Shown here one piece after another: positions 46,146-58,733 of a stretch of 64,000 bases of DNA (within the stretch, counting starts at the first letter, position 1; each line of letters begins with the position of its first letter). The DNA comes from Coprinus comatus (Eukaryota > Basidiomycota > Agaricomycetes > Agaricales > Agaricaceae): positions 62,001-126,000 of the forward strand of contig JAWPGT010000037.1 of assembly GCA_034638255.1 (NCBI GenBank), in the 5' to 3' direction. Made by a program: the position numbers and the translations under genes. A model generated the notes under the pieces. The model ran no database searches, was not told the DNA's origin, and saw nothing but the letters and a program-made list of their open reading frames with translations.

Positions 46146-48304
46146 TCACAACCCCTCAAAAACACTATCCAAAACCTCCTTCTGTTGTTTCTTATAAATC
46201 TCTCCAATCCCAGGAGCAGGAATCGCACTTTGTCTTCTTCCCAAATATCCTTTCCACTCAAACTCCACTTCCCTATCCTTCACCTTGAACGTTTCCAAAA
46301 CACTTTCAATCCTTTCTTTAACATGTCCCCAAGCTCCTTGATTCCTACATTCTTCTTGAACCCAAACGACTTCAATCTTTCTCTTCTCATGTCCGTTTGT
46401 ATTGGTATTGGTATTTGTTGACGTTGATGATTGATAAGCTTCCAAAACTTCACGAAGTCTTTCGAAAGGGAACGGAGCCAACTCTTCAATCCTAATAAAA
46501 TCAATAACTCCATCATCCTTAAACGATTTCATTTCCCTTTCTTTTATCAATTCATAATACAATTTCCCAGTTAACAATACCACTCTTTTCGTTTGTGAAG
46601 GTTTGGAAGTTGGATCTGGTAAAATAGGTTGGAATTTCGTTGTTGGTTTGAATTCTTCCAATGACGAAGATGCCGCCTATGATTTTGGAAGAAGAGAGCG
46701 AATGAACGTGCGAGAGAAAGAGGAAGCGAGAGAGAGGGGAGGGAGGGAAAGAGAGAGGGGAGGGAGGGAGAAAGAATCAGTAAAGCCTAACATCCATTAA
46801 CAGCAAACAAAAAAAACAACTCACAGCCAACCTCAAAAGACCTTCGGACCAACAATAACCAAAGGTTTCCTATAACTCCTCTTCATCTGTCTTCTCAAAA
46901 GATGGAAATATTGAGCAGGAGTAGTAGGAAACACCACATGCATATTAATTCCTTTTCCAATCTCTACCATTCCCTTTCCTCCTTGTCCTTCATTCGAGTT
47001 GGAGTTGGAGTTGTAGTTGTAGTTGTAGTTTTGAACAGTTACAGCTTCAGAATACGAATACTTATCATTAGTAAGTTGAAGCATTCTTTCCATTCTACAA
47101 GATGAATGTTCTGGTCCTGCTCCATCTAAACCATGTGGAAGCATCAACACAATTCCACTTTGTCTTAACCATTTAGCTAAAATAAATAAATAAATCAAAC
47201 GTCAATGGTCACAAGTGAGAATGAGTAAAGTTTAAAAAAAAAGTGGAAACGTACTTTCAGAAGAAGCGATATAAGTATCGATAATAACTTGTGCTCCATT
47301 AAAGAAATCTCCAAATTGAGCTTCCCAGATAGGTAACAATGTAGGCCGTTCCCAACTAGCACCATATTCGAACTAGAAACATTCAATAAGCAACGAACAC
47401 AGTACAAAAAAGAAGAAGAAGAAAAAAACTGAACAACGTACACCAAGTACCGCAAATTCACTCAACGAGCCTTCAGAGAAAGAAAGAAAAAGTAAATTCA
47501 TCAGTAAATCATTAATAACAACACCACACTCCACACATAACAAGAAAAATACTCACTATTAGCCAACTCCAACCTCCCAACACTCTCACCTTCACCTTCT
47601 CCCACCCCTGCCATCCTTCCCAAACTTTCATTCAACGGAACCACCACACTCTCACTTTTCTGATCCACAATCATAGCATGTCTATGACTAAACGTACCTC
47701 TCCCAACATCTTGTCCCGAAATCCTAACATCAAACCCTTCCTTCATTAAACTACCAAAAGCCAAAGCTTCACCTGTAGCCCAATCTAATCCAATTCCTTT
47801 ATCTAAACTTGTTTTTCGATTTTTTATATGTCGTAAGACTTTTGGATGGACTTGGAATGTTGTTGGGAACCAAATACTTGATTGACCGATGTTTTGAAGT
47901 GTGGTTAAGTCTACGCCTGTTTCTGGTGATGATGTAGATGTAATAGATGTAGATGAAGGAGGATGAGAGATTGAAGACCATTGTGCTTTGAGCGTTGACG
48001 TATTTGGTACGAATGAAGGAGGTGAAGATATTGTTGGTGAAAGTGAATTAAGTTTTGATTCAAGGTATGATTTATATTCAGTTCGAGTGTTGGTGATATC
48101 TTCTTGTGTAATCACATTTTCCGTCTTAAACAATTAAAAACAAATATTTTGGAGATCATTTGAATATGAAAATGCGGAATAAAGGGAAAAAAAGACGTAC
48201 AAGAAGTTTATGTTCATATAACTCTGGTACCGATTTCCTAGCCGCAATTTGTTCATACATAAGCGGACTAGTTATTCCCGGTAAATCAAGTTCATTATGA
48301 CCCC

Positions 48305-48344
<40 letters not shown>

Positions 48345-50642
48345 CATCCACATCAGCCGTGTGTGGTTGGTTGAACAAAATTTAAAAAACATACCAACGT
48401 CTATAAACCAACAGATCCACAATAATATCCTATCCAAAAAAAAACCATACAACGTCAGTCAACACATCTTTATACACTCCTAATCCAAAAAAAAAAAGCA
48501 CTCGAACAGTGAACTCACCTTCCTAAAGTAATTCCGATACCTAAAAGCAATATCCATAGCTCTCGCAACATCTTCCGGATAATCTCCATTAACATGTAAC
48601 ACTGGAGCATTAATCATTTTGCCAATATCCGAACAATATAAAGATGATCTAGCATTCGAAGCTGGTGTTGTATATCCGATATTGTTACTATAGGAAGAAA
48701 AAAAAAAGAAAAAAAAGAGCGTCAGTTTACTAGTCGTAAAATTTGTCAAATTTGAATAAATGACACTTACTCCACTACGATATGAACACTTCCACCACTT
48801 GTAAAATGAGGTAAATTGCCTATATAAATAGTAATAGCAATAATTAGTAAAATTTACCCCACATCCACACATCACATAAATAAATAAAAACGTACTCAAA
48901 CCAAGACTTTCCATAACAACACCTTGCCCAGTAAAACTCGCATCACCATGTAACTGAACACACATAACTTTATCTCCCAATTGACAACCTTCCTCTGAAG
49001 TTTTCAATAACGAAAATTGTTTCGCTCTTGTTTTACCTAAAGCAACAGGAACCGCCGCCTCTAAAAAAAAAAAAATCGATAAAGGTCAAAGTTCAGAGTA
49101 GTTCAAAAGTAACGAAACAGTTGGATGAAGACGTACCGAGATGAGAAGGATTAGGTAATAACGAAACTTTGACTTTCGATCCACTTCCACTTCCATGTTC
49201 TTCCATGTTCATTTCCATCATGATCATACTCAAGTAAAGGAGAAGAAACCAAATGACTCAAAACATCACCTTCAACACCTAAATCATTAGGCCATTCCGA
49301 ACCTCCTCTAATTTTATGAAATAAAGCTTCAGGTGAATAATCTAATAATCCAGTGAGTAGATTAAGTCTTCCTCTGTGTGGCATCGCTAATAGTAAACAG
49401 TAAAAAACAATGTCAGTTTTCGGTTGTCGGTTATCGGTAAATGTAATTCAAATGATTGGAGGGAATGAAATTGGGAGGAGATAAGGTGATAGGATAGGAC
49501 GATTAGGGTAGATAGGACGATCAAGATTATTTGAAATCTTTTTGGCGTACCTAACATGATATGTTCAATACCACTTCTAGCTGCTACATCGAATAGAGTA
49601 TCGAGTGCCGGTAGCATCGATTCACCACCTTCAAGTCCATACTAAAATAAAAAAAAGTTAAAAAAAATCATATTAGTATTTCGCCAAAAAGAAAAAAACG
49701 TACCCTCTTCAAATTAGGAAACTTTGCCTGTAAAAACCTATCAAAAACTTCAGATTTAACAAGTAACTCCCAAATCCTCTTCTTCCTTTCTTCACTAACA
49801 ACATTCAAAACCGGTGGTTTCACTTGACTTTCCTCTTCCGGCAAATTCTTCGATTCCAAAAGATGCGAAAACCATAAACGTTCAGTTTTACTGGGTGAAT
49901 GCATATACTAGAGAAAAATACAATTTCAGTAAACCAGTCGTAAAAACAGAAACGAAAGAGAAAAAGAAAACCAACCTCATATCCAATCCTACCAACATAA
50001 ACACTTTTCAAATGTTCTTCAACTTCTTCCAACTTCCACATCCTCTCCCCATCTTCACCCAATTCATTACCATTACGATTGTTATCATTCCAAACAATCC
50101 CATCAACATCATAAACCTTCTCACTACCTCTTTCCAAACCATATCTCTCAGGATCCAAAGCACCTACTTTATGAGGTTCTCTTTCGATAATATCTAAAGG
50201 ATCAATATTTGCTGCTCTATGACCATGTGTACGCATTGAATCTACGTATCGGAGTAATGGAGCATTCAGGTGACGGTTTTGGATTTGTTTTGGAGTATCT
50301 GGGTAAAAAGGAGTTTTTAGTGTCGAGCAGAGCGAGCGAGAAACGAGAGATAGAGAGGGGGGGGGGGAGAGAAAGAGGGAGAGAGAGAGAGAGGGAAGGA
50401 AGGAAGGAAGCAATGTCATGGAAGAACGAAATAGAGGAGAGAGAGAGAGAAAGACATACAATCAGGAAAAACATAAGAAGGTACAGGTCTATACCCAAAA
50501 CTCTCATCATGATACTCTCTACCTCTCCCTCTCTCTTTTCCAAACCCTCTCCCAACTTTTCCATTCCCAACCCAACACCAACACCAACACCAACATTCTT
50601 CAAAACACAAACACGTTTCGAACTCCTCGTCAACAAAAACAT
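46146..50642 (-). CDS. DHTKD1: 2-Oxoadipate dehydrogenase E1 (DHTKD1 type), mitochondrial
   Basis: This is a thiamine-diphosphate E1 of the 2-oxoglutarate dehydrogenase superfamily. Its sequence is closer to animal DHTKD1 than to Kgd1, which points to 2-oxoadipate from lysine/tryptophan breakdown. Motifs: [51 protein letters not shown] (ThDP site), [109 protein letters not shown] and [14 protein letters not shown]. The ATG at 50642 begins MFLLTRSSK; a 59-nt intron (50614-50556) then joins it to [20 protein letters not shown], giving an Arg/Ser-rich start fit for mitochondrial import. The next intron (50459-50299) is a C/T-rich tract. Many introns carry long A/T homopolymers. It is probably about 950-1000 aa. 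Confidence 0.93.
48308..48341. repeat. 34-nt poly(A) run in a DHTKD1 intron
   Basis: An uninterrupted A-run on the plus strand, so poly(T) in the transcript's intron next to a GTACTT donor side. Shorter runs of the same kind are in the neighbouring ArgRS introns (55381-55404 and about 55830-55847). Confidence 0.9.
50340..50410. repeat. Purine-rich GA/GGAA tract in DHTKD1 intron 2
   Basis: G-run (12 G) followed by (GA)n and (GGAA)n; on the coding strand it is a long C/T tract between donor 50459 and acceptor 50299, which could serve as an extended polypyrimidine tract. Confidence 0.8.
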
Positions 50643-51946
50643 AATTTGATAACTAGTAAACCCCTTATTTCCTTATGTTAACCGACGACTAGGTGGTTTT
50701 GAGTGACTTGAATAAGAATAAGAAAAACAGTGAAGGTTTGAAGGTAGCTCAGGGGTTGGTCAAGGTTTGTCAAGAGGTGAAAAGAGAGGTGGTGTCTTAG
50801 AATCCAAAATCCCCAAGACGTGGTTAGTGGTCAATGGGTCAATGGGGTACACAGAGTAAAATATACCTTTATATATAAATAAAACCAACAAAAGGTACAA
50901 GACCCGTACTTGTATTAACACATGGGGATTTCAAGCGATAGCGAAGGGTGTTAACATAATATCCTCCCAGGATGGTCCGTCCGATAACCAACCAAGCGTA
51001 ATATAGAAAAGGGTGGGGAGTGTGACAACTTGGGTCACATGAAAACGGATACATTGGGGTTTGCAATAATTGATGGATGTATGCGTTAATACAAAATCGG
51101 ACACGGAAAAATCCGTCCTATTGTGTATCGATAGTTTCTCTTACTTAAGTAAGTGTATAGCAAGTGTTCTAACCCGACTTAAAAACAATATACGGGTCTT
51201 CTGGGGGCATGACTCCATTCATCAAGTTACGAAACAAAACAAAACGAAAAAATAACTATACCAGCATCCATATCAAACTCCAAATCATGTATTCATCAAA
51301 ACAAAAATAAAAGGAGAGTGAGAGTAGAAAACGAACGAAAAAAAACGAACGCATTAAATATACCATTACTACCATTACTCTAATTAAAAAAAGTCAAAGC
51401 CAAAAAAAGCGTGAATGAAAAACGAGTGTCTGTGTATCTTATCTGTAATGAAAATGAAAATGAAAATGAAGAAAAAAAAGATTCTTGCAATGATGTCCAA
51501 GTACCAACTCTCTCTATATAAAAAAACGATAAACCGTAAACTGTAACCGTAACCAGTGTGTGGAAAAAAAAAAGAATTCGGTGATAATAGTCTTTAGTCC
51601 AGAGTCCATTCATCGCTCTTGTTTGCAAAAAAAAGGGCATGGTGTGAAGTGTGGGGTGTGTGTGTGTGAAGTGTGGTGTGTGGTGTGTGGTGAAGTGAAA
51701 TGAAATGAAAAATAATCCCAGGCGAATCTTGACTATAATAAAAAAAAATAATCCCAAAACGCCAAACTCAAAAGTCATAAAAAACGACCAAATCCTGAAA
51801 CCATAAAAAAGGGAGGGAGGTGGGGAACAGAACCTGAAAACTGAAGAAGAAGAAAAAAACAGAACAAAAGATTGGAAGGTGGAAGGTGGAAGATGAAAGA
51901 TGAAAGATTGGAAAATGGAACACGGAAACGCATCAAGCTGAAATCC
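50643..51946. other. Intergenic: DHTKD1 promoter and tetraspanin 3' flank
   Basis: No gene supported in 1.3 kb. It contains simple repeats: [16 protein letters not shown] near 51645-51690 and AAAATGAAAATG near 51450-51470. Confidence 0.5.
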
Positions 51947-54054
51947 TCAATCCTCAATTTTCCCAAACGAATCATACCTCCCACCCATCCCATTCCCACT
52001 CCCACTCATCGAACTTCCAAACTTACTTCCTCCATTTCCACTTCCACTTGTATTTCCACTTCCATTTGTATTCCCAGTTCCAGTCCCAGTTCCAGAAGCA
52101 GAAACAGTTCCACTAGCAGGTCTCGACATTGACAAATTATTCAACGTCATATTCGATTTTGATCTTTCTATCACTTCAGAAGCCACATCATTTCCATACT
52201 GTTCCGCCAACTGACTAATAAATTTTTAAATCAACACTACAATCATCAAAAAAACAATCAATCAAAAAACTCACTTCGCATACTGATCAACAATAACCTT
52301 CATACTCTCCAAACTCAATCTATACTCCTTCGGCATCATACCCTTCCCAAACCTATACGTAACATGATTCGAACACAACAAACTAACCACCATAACCACC
52401 AAATGTAACGGCACCAAACTAAACACAATCGTATACCATCTCTTCAACACCATCCTTTCAAAAACCATATACGGCAATTTACATCCTGGTAATACCGATC
52501 TTGAATAACATGTTTGACTTATCGTGGCTTCTATAAATGGTGAAAAGTATCCACAACATTCTAATTGATTTTGAATTCTCAATCGACCTGAGGTTCCTAA
52601 ATCTCTAGACCATTGAGCATTAATTTTTCCTTCCAAATTGAATGAATGTTTTTTATATGTGATGTATCCTGGTGCCACGAGGAAGATGAATGTGATCCAA
52701 AGTAGTAATGCATGAATTGCCAAGAAAGATCGGTTGTTTAGAAGTATACCAGCCCATCCGATAAGTGATGTGAACACTCCAAATGCCATAGCCAATGTTG
52801 ATAATGCAAGTTCGGTTGTGTTGCCAACACGTATGACGTCCACTTTTGACCAAACGCCGAAATAGGTTAATAGACAGATGATTAATCCTATAAGCGTATA
52901 CGCCGATAGCTATTTGGAAAAATCCATTTTCAGTTCTTCAAATAGAAAAAGGTAAAAATAACTTACGCAAAGATTCGCAAAGAATAAAGTCCATTTAAAC
53001 CTATTCCATCTCATCTTCTTTCTCTGCCCTCCTTCCGCAGCGCCTCCACCACTAAGGGTAGCAAACAACCCACCCTTGATATTAACCCCATCATAATCAT
53101 CATCCCCTTCAACTGGCATTCTAGCTTCACCACTCCTAAACGCCTCTGATCCTCCTCCCATTTTTGGCATTTTCATTCCCCCTCCTCCCCCTCCTCCTCC
53201 TTTTCCTCCTCCATCTCCTCCCTTCCCCAAACCCTTTCTCTTTCTAACACCCCCATTCAACATCGTACTCGAAAACTTGTTAGGTAAAAAATGCGCCGAA
53301 AGTGAAACAGAACTATTTTCACTTGTCAATTTATGTTCCATTCCTAATAATCCCGGACTTTCCCTTTCACTTCCACTACCACTACCATTTCCCCCGCCTA
53401 AAGTCGAAACCGATCCTCTATTTGAAGAACTCATAAATGGTGGATGAGGAATTCCTAAATCACTTATACTCATTCCCACAGCTCCAGTCCCATTCCCATT
53501 CCCATTCCCATTCCCAGTTCCAACCGCAGTCCCAGTTCCCACTGTACCACCCATACCCATACCCATACCCATGTTGGTCACAGCGGTATTAGTATTAGAA
53601 CCAAATGTAATAAAAGGAGGAACAACAGAACTAGATGTAGGTGTGGTAGAAGAAGGTAAAGAACCAATAAAGACGTTATTGTTGACGTTTACATTCGAAA
53701 TCGGTGACATCCCGCCGTTATTGACACTATATATAAATTATAAATATATGCATAAATAATCAATAATTTATTTTTTTTTCCCGCTGAGATTTAAAAAAAG
53801 CCACTGACGTAATAGGATTAGCGAAAGGATCTCTTTCATGGTGGTGGTGGTGGTGATTTGAAGAAGTGAATATATGTTGAGTAGATGATGCCATAGCTGA
53901 ATAACCTTCATCTAGTTCTTGAGATTGAGAATCGGATGAAGATGATGTTCCCCTAAATTTATTATTAGTATTATTATTATTATTATTCATTATTATTGTT
54001 TAATATAATGAAAGAGAAAGAGACGTACGACGTGTTACTAGTACCATAATCCAT
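51947..54054 (-). CDS. Tetraspanin-like membrane protein (Tsp2-type) with long N-terminal tail
   Basis: This is a four-TM protein of the fungal tetraspanin type. TM1 is LSAYTLIGLIICLLTYFGVW, TM2 LAMAFGVFTSLIGWAGILL, TM3 FLAIHALLLWITFIFLVAPG and TM4 IVFSLVPLHLVVMVVSLL. Between TM3 and TM4 the large loop has the tetraspanin CCG motif (LECCGYFSP) with further Cys (TCYSRSVLPGC). Before TM1 lies about 300 residues of Ser/Gly/Asn-rich low complexity, with a His-run (SSNHHHHHHERDPF), GMGMGMGG and GNGNGNGNG repeats, and a basic stretch. The C-terminus is Ser/Gly-rich. Exons: 54054 (MDYGTSNTS), then about 53961-53812, 53730-52966 and others, ending at 51947. Basidiomycete Tsp2/Tsp3 proteins have such long tails; the exact subgroup is not certain. 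Confidence 0.88.
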
Positions 54055-54905
54055 CTTATTATAGTAACAAAAAAAAACGCGTCACGAGGGGTTGAAGTTA
54101 CGAGGTTACGAGTGTTGAAGGATTGAAGGTTAGAAGTTGAGTATATCAGTCGAGAGTGTAGAGAGTCGAATATGGGGAATCGAAATATTGAGTTGTCGAG
54201 AGTGTCGAGTGACGGATGTCGAGTGACGGATGTCGAGTGTCAAGAATGTCAAGTATCGAGATTCAATGAGTCAAGGTATCAATTTCCCAAAAAGAAAAGT
54301 TTCAAAAGAGAGGTCAGCCAACAAAACTCTCCTAGTCGGAAACCCTTTTCTCTTTGATTCCAAGGGACAATATAAAAGAAAGAGCGAAAGCAAAGAGAGA
54401 GAGAGGGAGAGAGAAGAGAGAAGTCTAGAATCTCTTTTTGTGGAATAGTAAAGAGAAGTAGAACGAGGAAGCAACGGATGAATATTACGACAGACAACGT
54501 GTGACCGCCGCGCCATCCCTTGCCGCTGACCAACACAACACAACAAACTCTCGGCTTCGGTCCGCCTCCGATGTATTGTATATTTTTCGCTTCCTAATTA
54601 ATCAAAGACAAGTACTTACAGGTGGAGAACTGAGATATTCAGACCATACTCTCTGCATAACTGTACAATTGAAGAGACGGAAAGTTGATGTGAAGAAGGG
54701 AGGAGAGGGATGAATGATAATAAAATACTCTCGAATTCAAATTCAAAAACCCGAACAACAAAGGACACATTTAAAACTAAACCGAACAAAAACAACACCA
54801 CCAACTTCCCTCCTAAGAATCCTTTCCGATCACCTTCTGATAACGCTAAGTCCTTAGTCCCAATCCCAATCTCCCAAAAGCCTCGGGTTTCCCTTCATTC
54901 ACTCT
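54055..54905. other. Intergenic: tetraspanin promoter and ArgRS 3' flank
   Basis: No gene supported. A short tandem repeat with the unit CGAGTGACGGATGT occurs near 54207-54238, and a GAGA tract near 54396-54420. Confidence 0.5.
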
Positions 54906-57186
54906 TCACATCCTCTCCAAAGGTCTAATACTCAACAATTTCATAGCCTGACCAAGTACAACTCTCGCCATCTCAAACATAAACAACTTCGCCTTCGCCT
55001 TTTCCAAATCCTTTTCACCAAGTACAACAACATGATCCCAAGCACTTGAAATCCCATGAGCAAGTCTAAAAGCAAACGTAACAACTCCACTTGGTTCATG
55101 AGTTTTTAAAGCTGTCATTACCACATCTGGATATGTTCCTAATAAGAATGTTATCTCTCTAGCGTGAGGATATTCTTTTAATAAGGATGTGTTGATTGAT
55201 GATGCTGGTCCAAGTGGTAATAGATGTGGATTTTTACGTCCGATTGATGCTAATCTGACGTGTGCGTATTGAAGGTAAGGTCCTGTATCACCTTCAAATG
55301 AAAGCATTCTGTCCCAGTTAAATGTATAATTATTGATACTATCGATGAAATAATAAGTTTTTGATTTTGATTTTTTTGGAGAAAAAAAAAAAAAAAAAAA
55401 AAAAGACGTACCGTTTCGCAGCCATATCTTGAATCTTAATACCCGTAATCCCAATCTCTCTACTAGTTTCAACAGGTTCCTCAACAGCTTTATACTTCTC
55501 TTCATTCTTCATCATCTGTTCATGCATAGTTTGCGTCGCTTCATGAATAATTTGTTCCAAAAACACAACAGTACCCTTCCTAGTACTCATTCCTTGAACC
55601 AATCCATAATTAATATGAACCAAATCCTTCGCCCATTCGAATCCCATTAATTGAAGTACTTTGAAGAATTGTGCAAGATGAAGATCTTGTTGAGATGAAA
55701 CGACATAAATCATTTTATCGAATTTGTATTTCTCGTATCGTTCGATTGCACCACCGATATCTCTAGTCAAATAAATCGACGTTCCATCTAAAGAAAAACC
55801 ATTAACACCCAATAATAATTTTAAAAAAGAAAAAAAAAAAAAAAAACGTACCTCGTTTCCTAACAACAGCCTTCCCCAACTTCCACTTTTCCAAATTAAC
55901 CAACTTAGCACCCTCACTATCCTCAATAAGACCCATCTCATCCAACTTAATCAAAGCCTTATCAATAGTATCCTGACCAACCTCACTTTCCCCAGTATAA
56001 ACTTCAAAAAACACATTCAACCTTTCATATTCCTTTTCATACTTCTTCACACTTAATTCTCTCCATATTTTCCAATTTTGTAATGCTTCAGGTTCATAAT
56101 TTTCCATACGTCTAAACCAAGCTGCGGCTTCTGATTTAACTTGTGGATTTGTTTCTGCGTCTTTGTTGATTTGAACGTAGATTTCAAAGAGATGTTTGAT
56201 TGCGTCTTGTTCTAGTTTTTCTTTAGATCCGTATTTTTCAAACCCGACTGCGATCAAACCGAACTATAAATCCAAATCATTAGCATACGTGACCGAAAAT
56301 AAATGTAGAATGGAACAAAAAGAGAAAGAGTGTGGACGGGTTGTGTGGTAACGAAAGAAATGAATCGAGAAAGGACGGAAAAAAGTGTGGTTGGATGTGT
56401 GGTATCGAACGAACATACCTGAGTACCCCAATCACCCAAATAATTCAAACCAACAACCTCCCAACCACAAGCCTTATACAAATTCCTCAAAAAAGCACCA
56501 ATAATCGTACTTCTCAAATGTCCCACATGAAAACTCTTTGCAATATTCGGACTAGAATATTCAATAACCACTTTTTTTCCTTCACCACTTCTATTACATC
56601 CATATCCTCCTACACCTCCTTCTTTCATTTCATCGTTGTCGTTATTGGTTTCACTGCCGGTACCAGTGCCGCCTTTCAATTCATCAACTTGTCCCAAAAC
56701 ATCCTTCAACAACCCTTCAGTATTACACATAAAATGTAAAAAAGCTTTATCACTCTCCACACTCTCAACATACTTCCTAATAACTTCATCTCCCTCTTTG
56801 GATAAATTATTAAAATAATCAATAACCAAAGCAGCATTCGACCCAACAGATCCAGAAAGTTTAAATCTAGGTAAAGCAACCGTAAAATCAACACCTTTTT
56901 TACCATATTGAACAGCAGGATAAATGAGTTCAGGTGAGATGTTTAATGATTTTGATAAGAGATGGGATATTGCTGTACGATAGGTATCTAGGATACATCG
57001 TGTTGGATCTGTGTCTGGGATTGTTGGAAGAGTTGAAGAGGGTGATGAGATTGATAGGTTTGAGAGGTTTGGAATTGAGGATCTTGTTGTTGTCGTAGAA
57101 GGTTTTGATGTGGGTGCGTTTGAAGTGGTAATAGTAGGAGGAGGAGGAGGAGGAGGAGTAGCAGGAGGAGTAACAGGAGTAGTCAT
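54906..57186 (-). CDS. RARS: Arginyl-tRNA synthetase
   Basis: This class I enzyme charges tRNA-Arg. The first exon has a Pro/Thr/Ser-rich start ([18 protein letters not shown]), then the N-terminal additional domain, and the signature [20 protein letters not shown] containing the HVGH (HIGH) motif, followed by [12 protein letters not shown]. Later exons give [59 protein letters not shown] (MSTRKG stands for KMSKS, as in yeast ArgRS) and the C-terminal anticodon-binding helices ending [11 protein letters not shown]. Introns near 56260-56418, 55790-55852 and 55322-55409 are rich in A/T homopolymers. Only one ArgRS gene is in view, and yet a mitochondrial one is needed; see the upstream extension. 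Confidence 0.94.
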
Positions 57187-57324
57187 CTTTCGTTGAAATA
57201 CCAACGTACGCGTTGATATCGTATATGGAGTCTGAGTAGATGAACGCAACGATGAAGAGGAAGATAAAGAAGTCGATCCAAACGTTCGGAATCTGAAACG
57301 GAAACGGAATAGATTAGCCAGCGT
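57187..57324 (-). other. Possible non-AUG-initiated mitochondrial presequence of ArgRS
   Basis: In frame with the ArgRS ATG, 46 codons are open upstream from an ACG at 57324-57322 (context AAAACGC, A at -3). The translation has no Asp or Glu and is rich in Arg, Ser, Thr and Phe ([18 protein letters not shown] ... TRTLVFQRK), typical of a matrix-targeting peptide. An in-frame TAA lies just before, and there is no ATG. Yeast ALA1 and GRS1 use ACG and UUG in this way for mitochondrial isoforms. An upstream intron ending at TTTCAG (about 57291) is the main alternative. Confidence 0.5.
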
Positions 57325-58067
57325 TTTTTTTTTTGTTGCTTATTATCGATTTTGAGTCACAAGGTTTTTTTGCCCAACCAAGGCAATTTAGTGCGTGTCA
57401 CGTGCTGGTCATGAGTCAAAAGAAAAATAATCCAAAAATAACTAACTCCCTGAATTGAAAGCGCTATATAAGTAGGACCCTGGAACAGATATTTCGACCT
57501 TTTTTTCCGCTCAAAACTTCTCAAAAATTCTAGAGTACGCCATCTCTGTTTTTTTTACCGCAGAACCGTCGTTTTATTTTCTGTTTTCGGGGTTGTGGAA
57601 GCTTGCCTATACCGATAACTGTTCGAGAAATAATAATATCTACTATTGATACTGATGATTAAACTTTCTATAACTTCAACCACAACCCTGCGATCAGTAC
57701 CAGTTTTACAACAACGCAAAATTTTATTGATAGTTTTCCGTTCGATTTCCACGATCCGTGACCATACTAAGAAGGGAAAAACTCGCATCAATTGACCACC
57801 TCCATGGATAGATTGGATTCACTAGTACTCTAAGGCGAATGTAACAATATTTCTGACTCAAGCCTCTTCCAGCCTTTTATAAACCTAACGTTCATTCTCA
57901 CTTTCTATGCCACTTTCTCTCCAATACTCTTTCACATAGAAGATTCTCCCTCCAGGCTTTCATCCCTCGTGTTCCTCTACCAAACGGTTAGTGATTCTTG
58001 TATGGGAGAGGGTATGATACAATGACATGCCAGTGTACCCTGGAGGGCTTATCACGATCGGGAATCA
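57325..58067. other. Intergenic upstream of ArgRS
   Basis: No gene supported. A plus-strand TATATAA at about 57465 and TTTATAAA near 57880 have no convincing gene after them. Confidence 0.45.
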
Positions 58068-58733
58068 TCATTTTTCGAGATTCCCGGTGTGCCGATTTTC
58101 CCCACCATCCTCACTTGCTATTTCTTGCAATGCGTGAATATTCCCCTTTGCTTCTTCTTCCAAGTCCTCATACGCGGCATCACCGGGTTCTGTCTTGTTA
58201 CATGGTACTACAGTTGGGTCGTGGCCGCGCTGTAATGGTGTGGCTTGAGAATAGCGCAAGAAAAACTCGGCAAGAGGGCATTCGACGTCTTTTCCATATT
58301 CAAATTTCTCTGTGATAATGGCACGCTGGCGATCCCATACTGCCAGTCTCGCACAGTTATCTATAATTAACACGGAAAAGATGAATAGGCGAAAATGTGT
58401 GTCGAGGATTGCAGAGGACTGCAACAACATCCGACCTCGACAATATCCTGCATTTTGAGTTTTGCGCTCCCATAAGTACGGAGACCCGAATCCTTTCAGT
58501 CCCATTTCATCGTCAAATGGGTCTGCATCTTGCGTTGCAATGGATTCTCCTCCAGGCTTGAAATGGGAATTCGTTCTGAACATGATGGGGAATTCCATGC
58601 ATGACCAATCGAGGCAATTTGTGTCCATTTCCGCCGTATTGTATACAGATATACTTGGCCTACAGGTAACGGGTATCTTAGAATGGGTATCAACAAACTT
58701 GAGGTTGGGTGTCAATTTCCTTGCGGACATCAT
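58068..58733 (-). pseudogene. FunK1-type fungal kinase, N-terminal fragment without kinase domain
   Basis: The 221-codon frame matches the N-terminal region of basidiomycete FunK1 proteins: PSISVYNTAEM, LFIFSVLIIDNCARLAVWDR, IITEKFEYGKDVECPLAEFF and RYSQATPLQRGHDPTV are the family's landmark blocks. It then ends at a stop before any kinase motif. On the next kilobase of the minus strand I find no HRD or DFG-like segment, and upstream I find no N-terminal exon. This looks like a gene remnant, though a short expressed protein cannot be excluded. FunK1 genes are numerous and often broken in mushroom genomes. Confidence 0.7.

Noticed and set aside
50416..50610. Start of DHTKD1 at a TTG codon ([12 protein letters not shown])
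   Set aside because: It is not an ATG and would code an improbable Cys-Trp repeat; the ATG at 50642 with a 59-nt intron explains the frame better.
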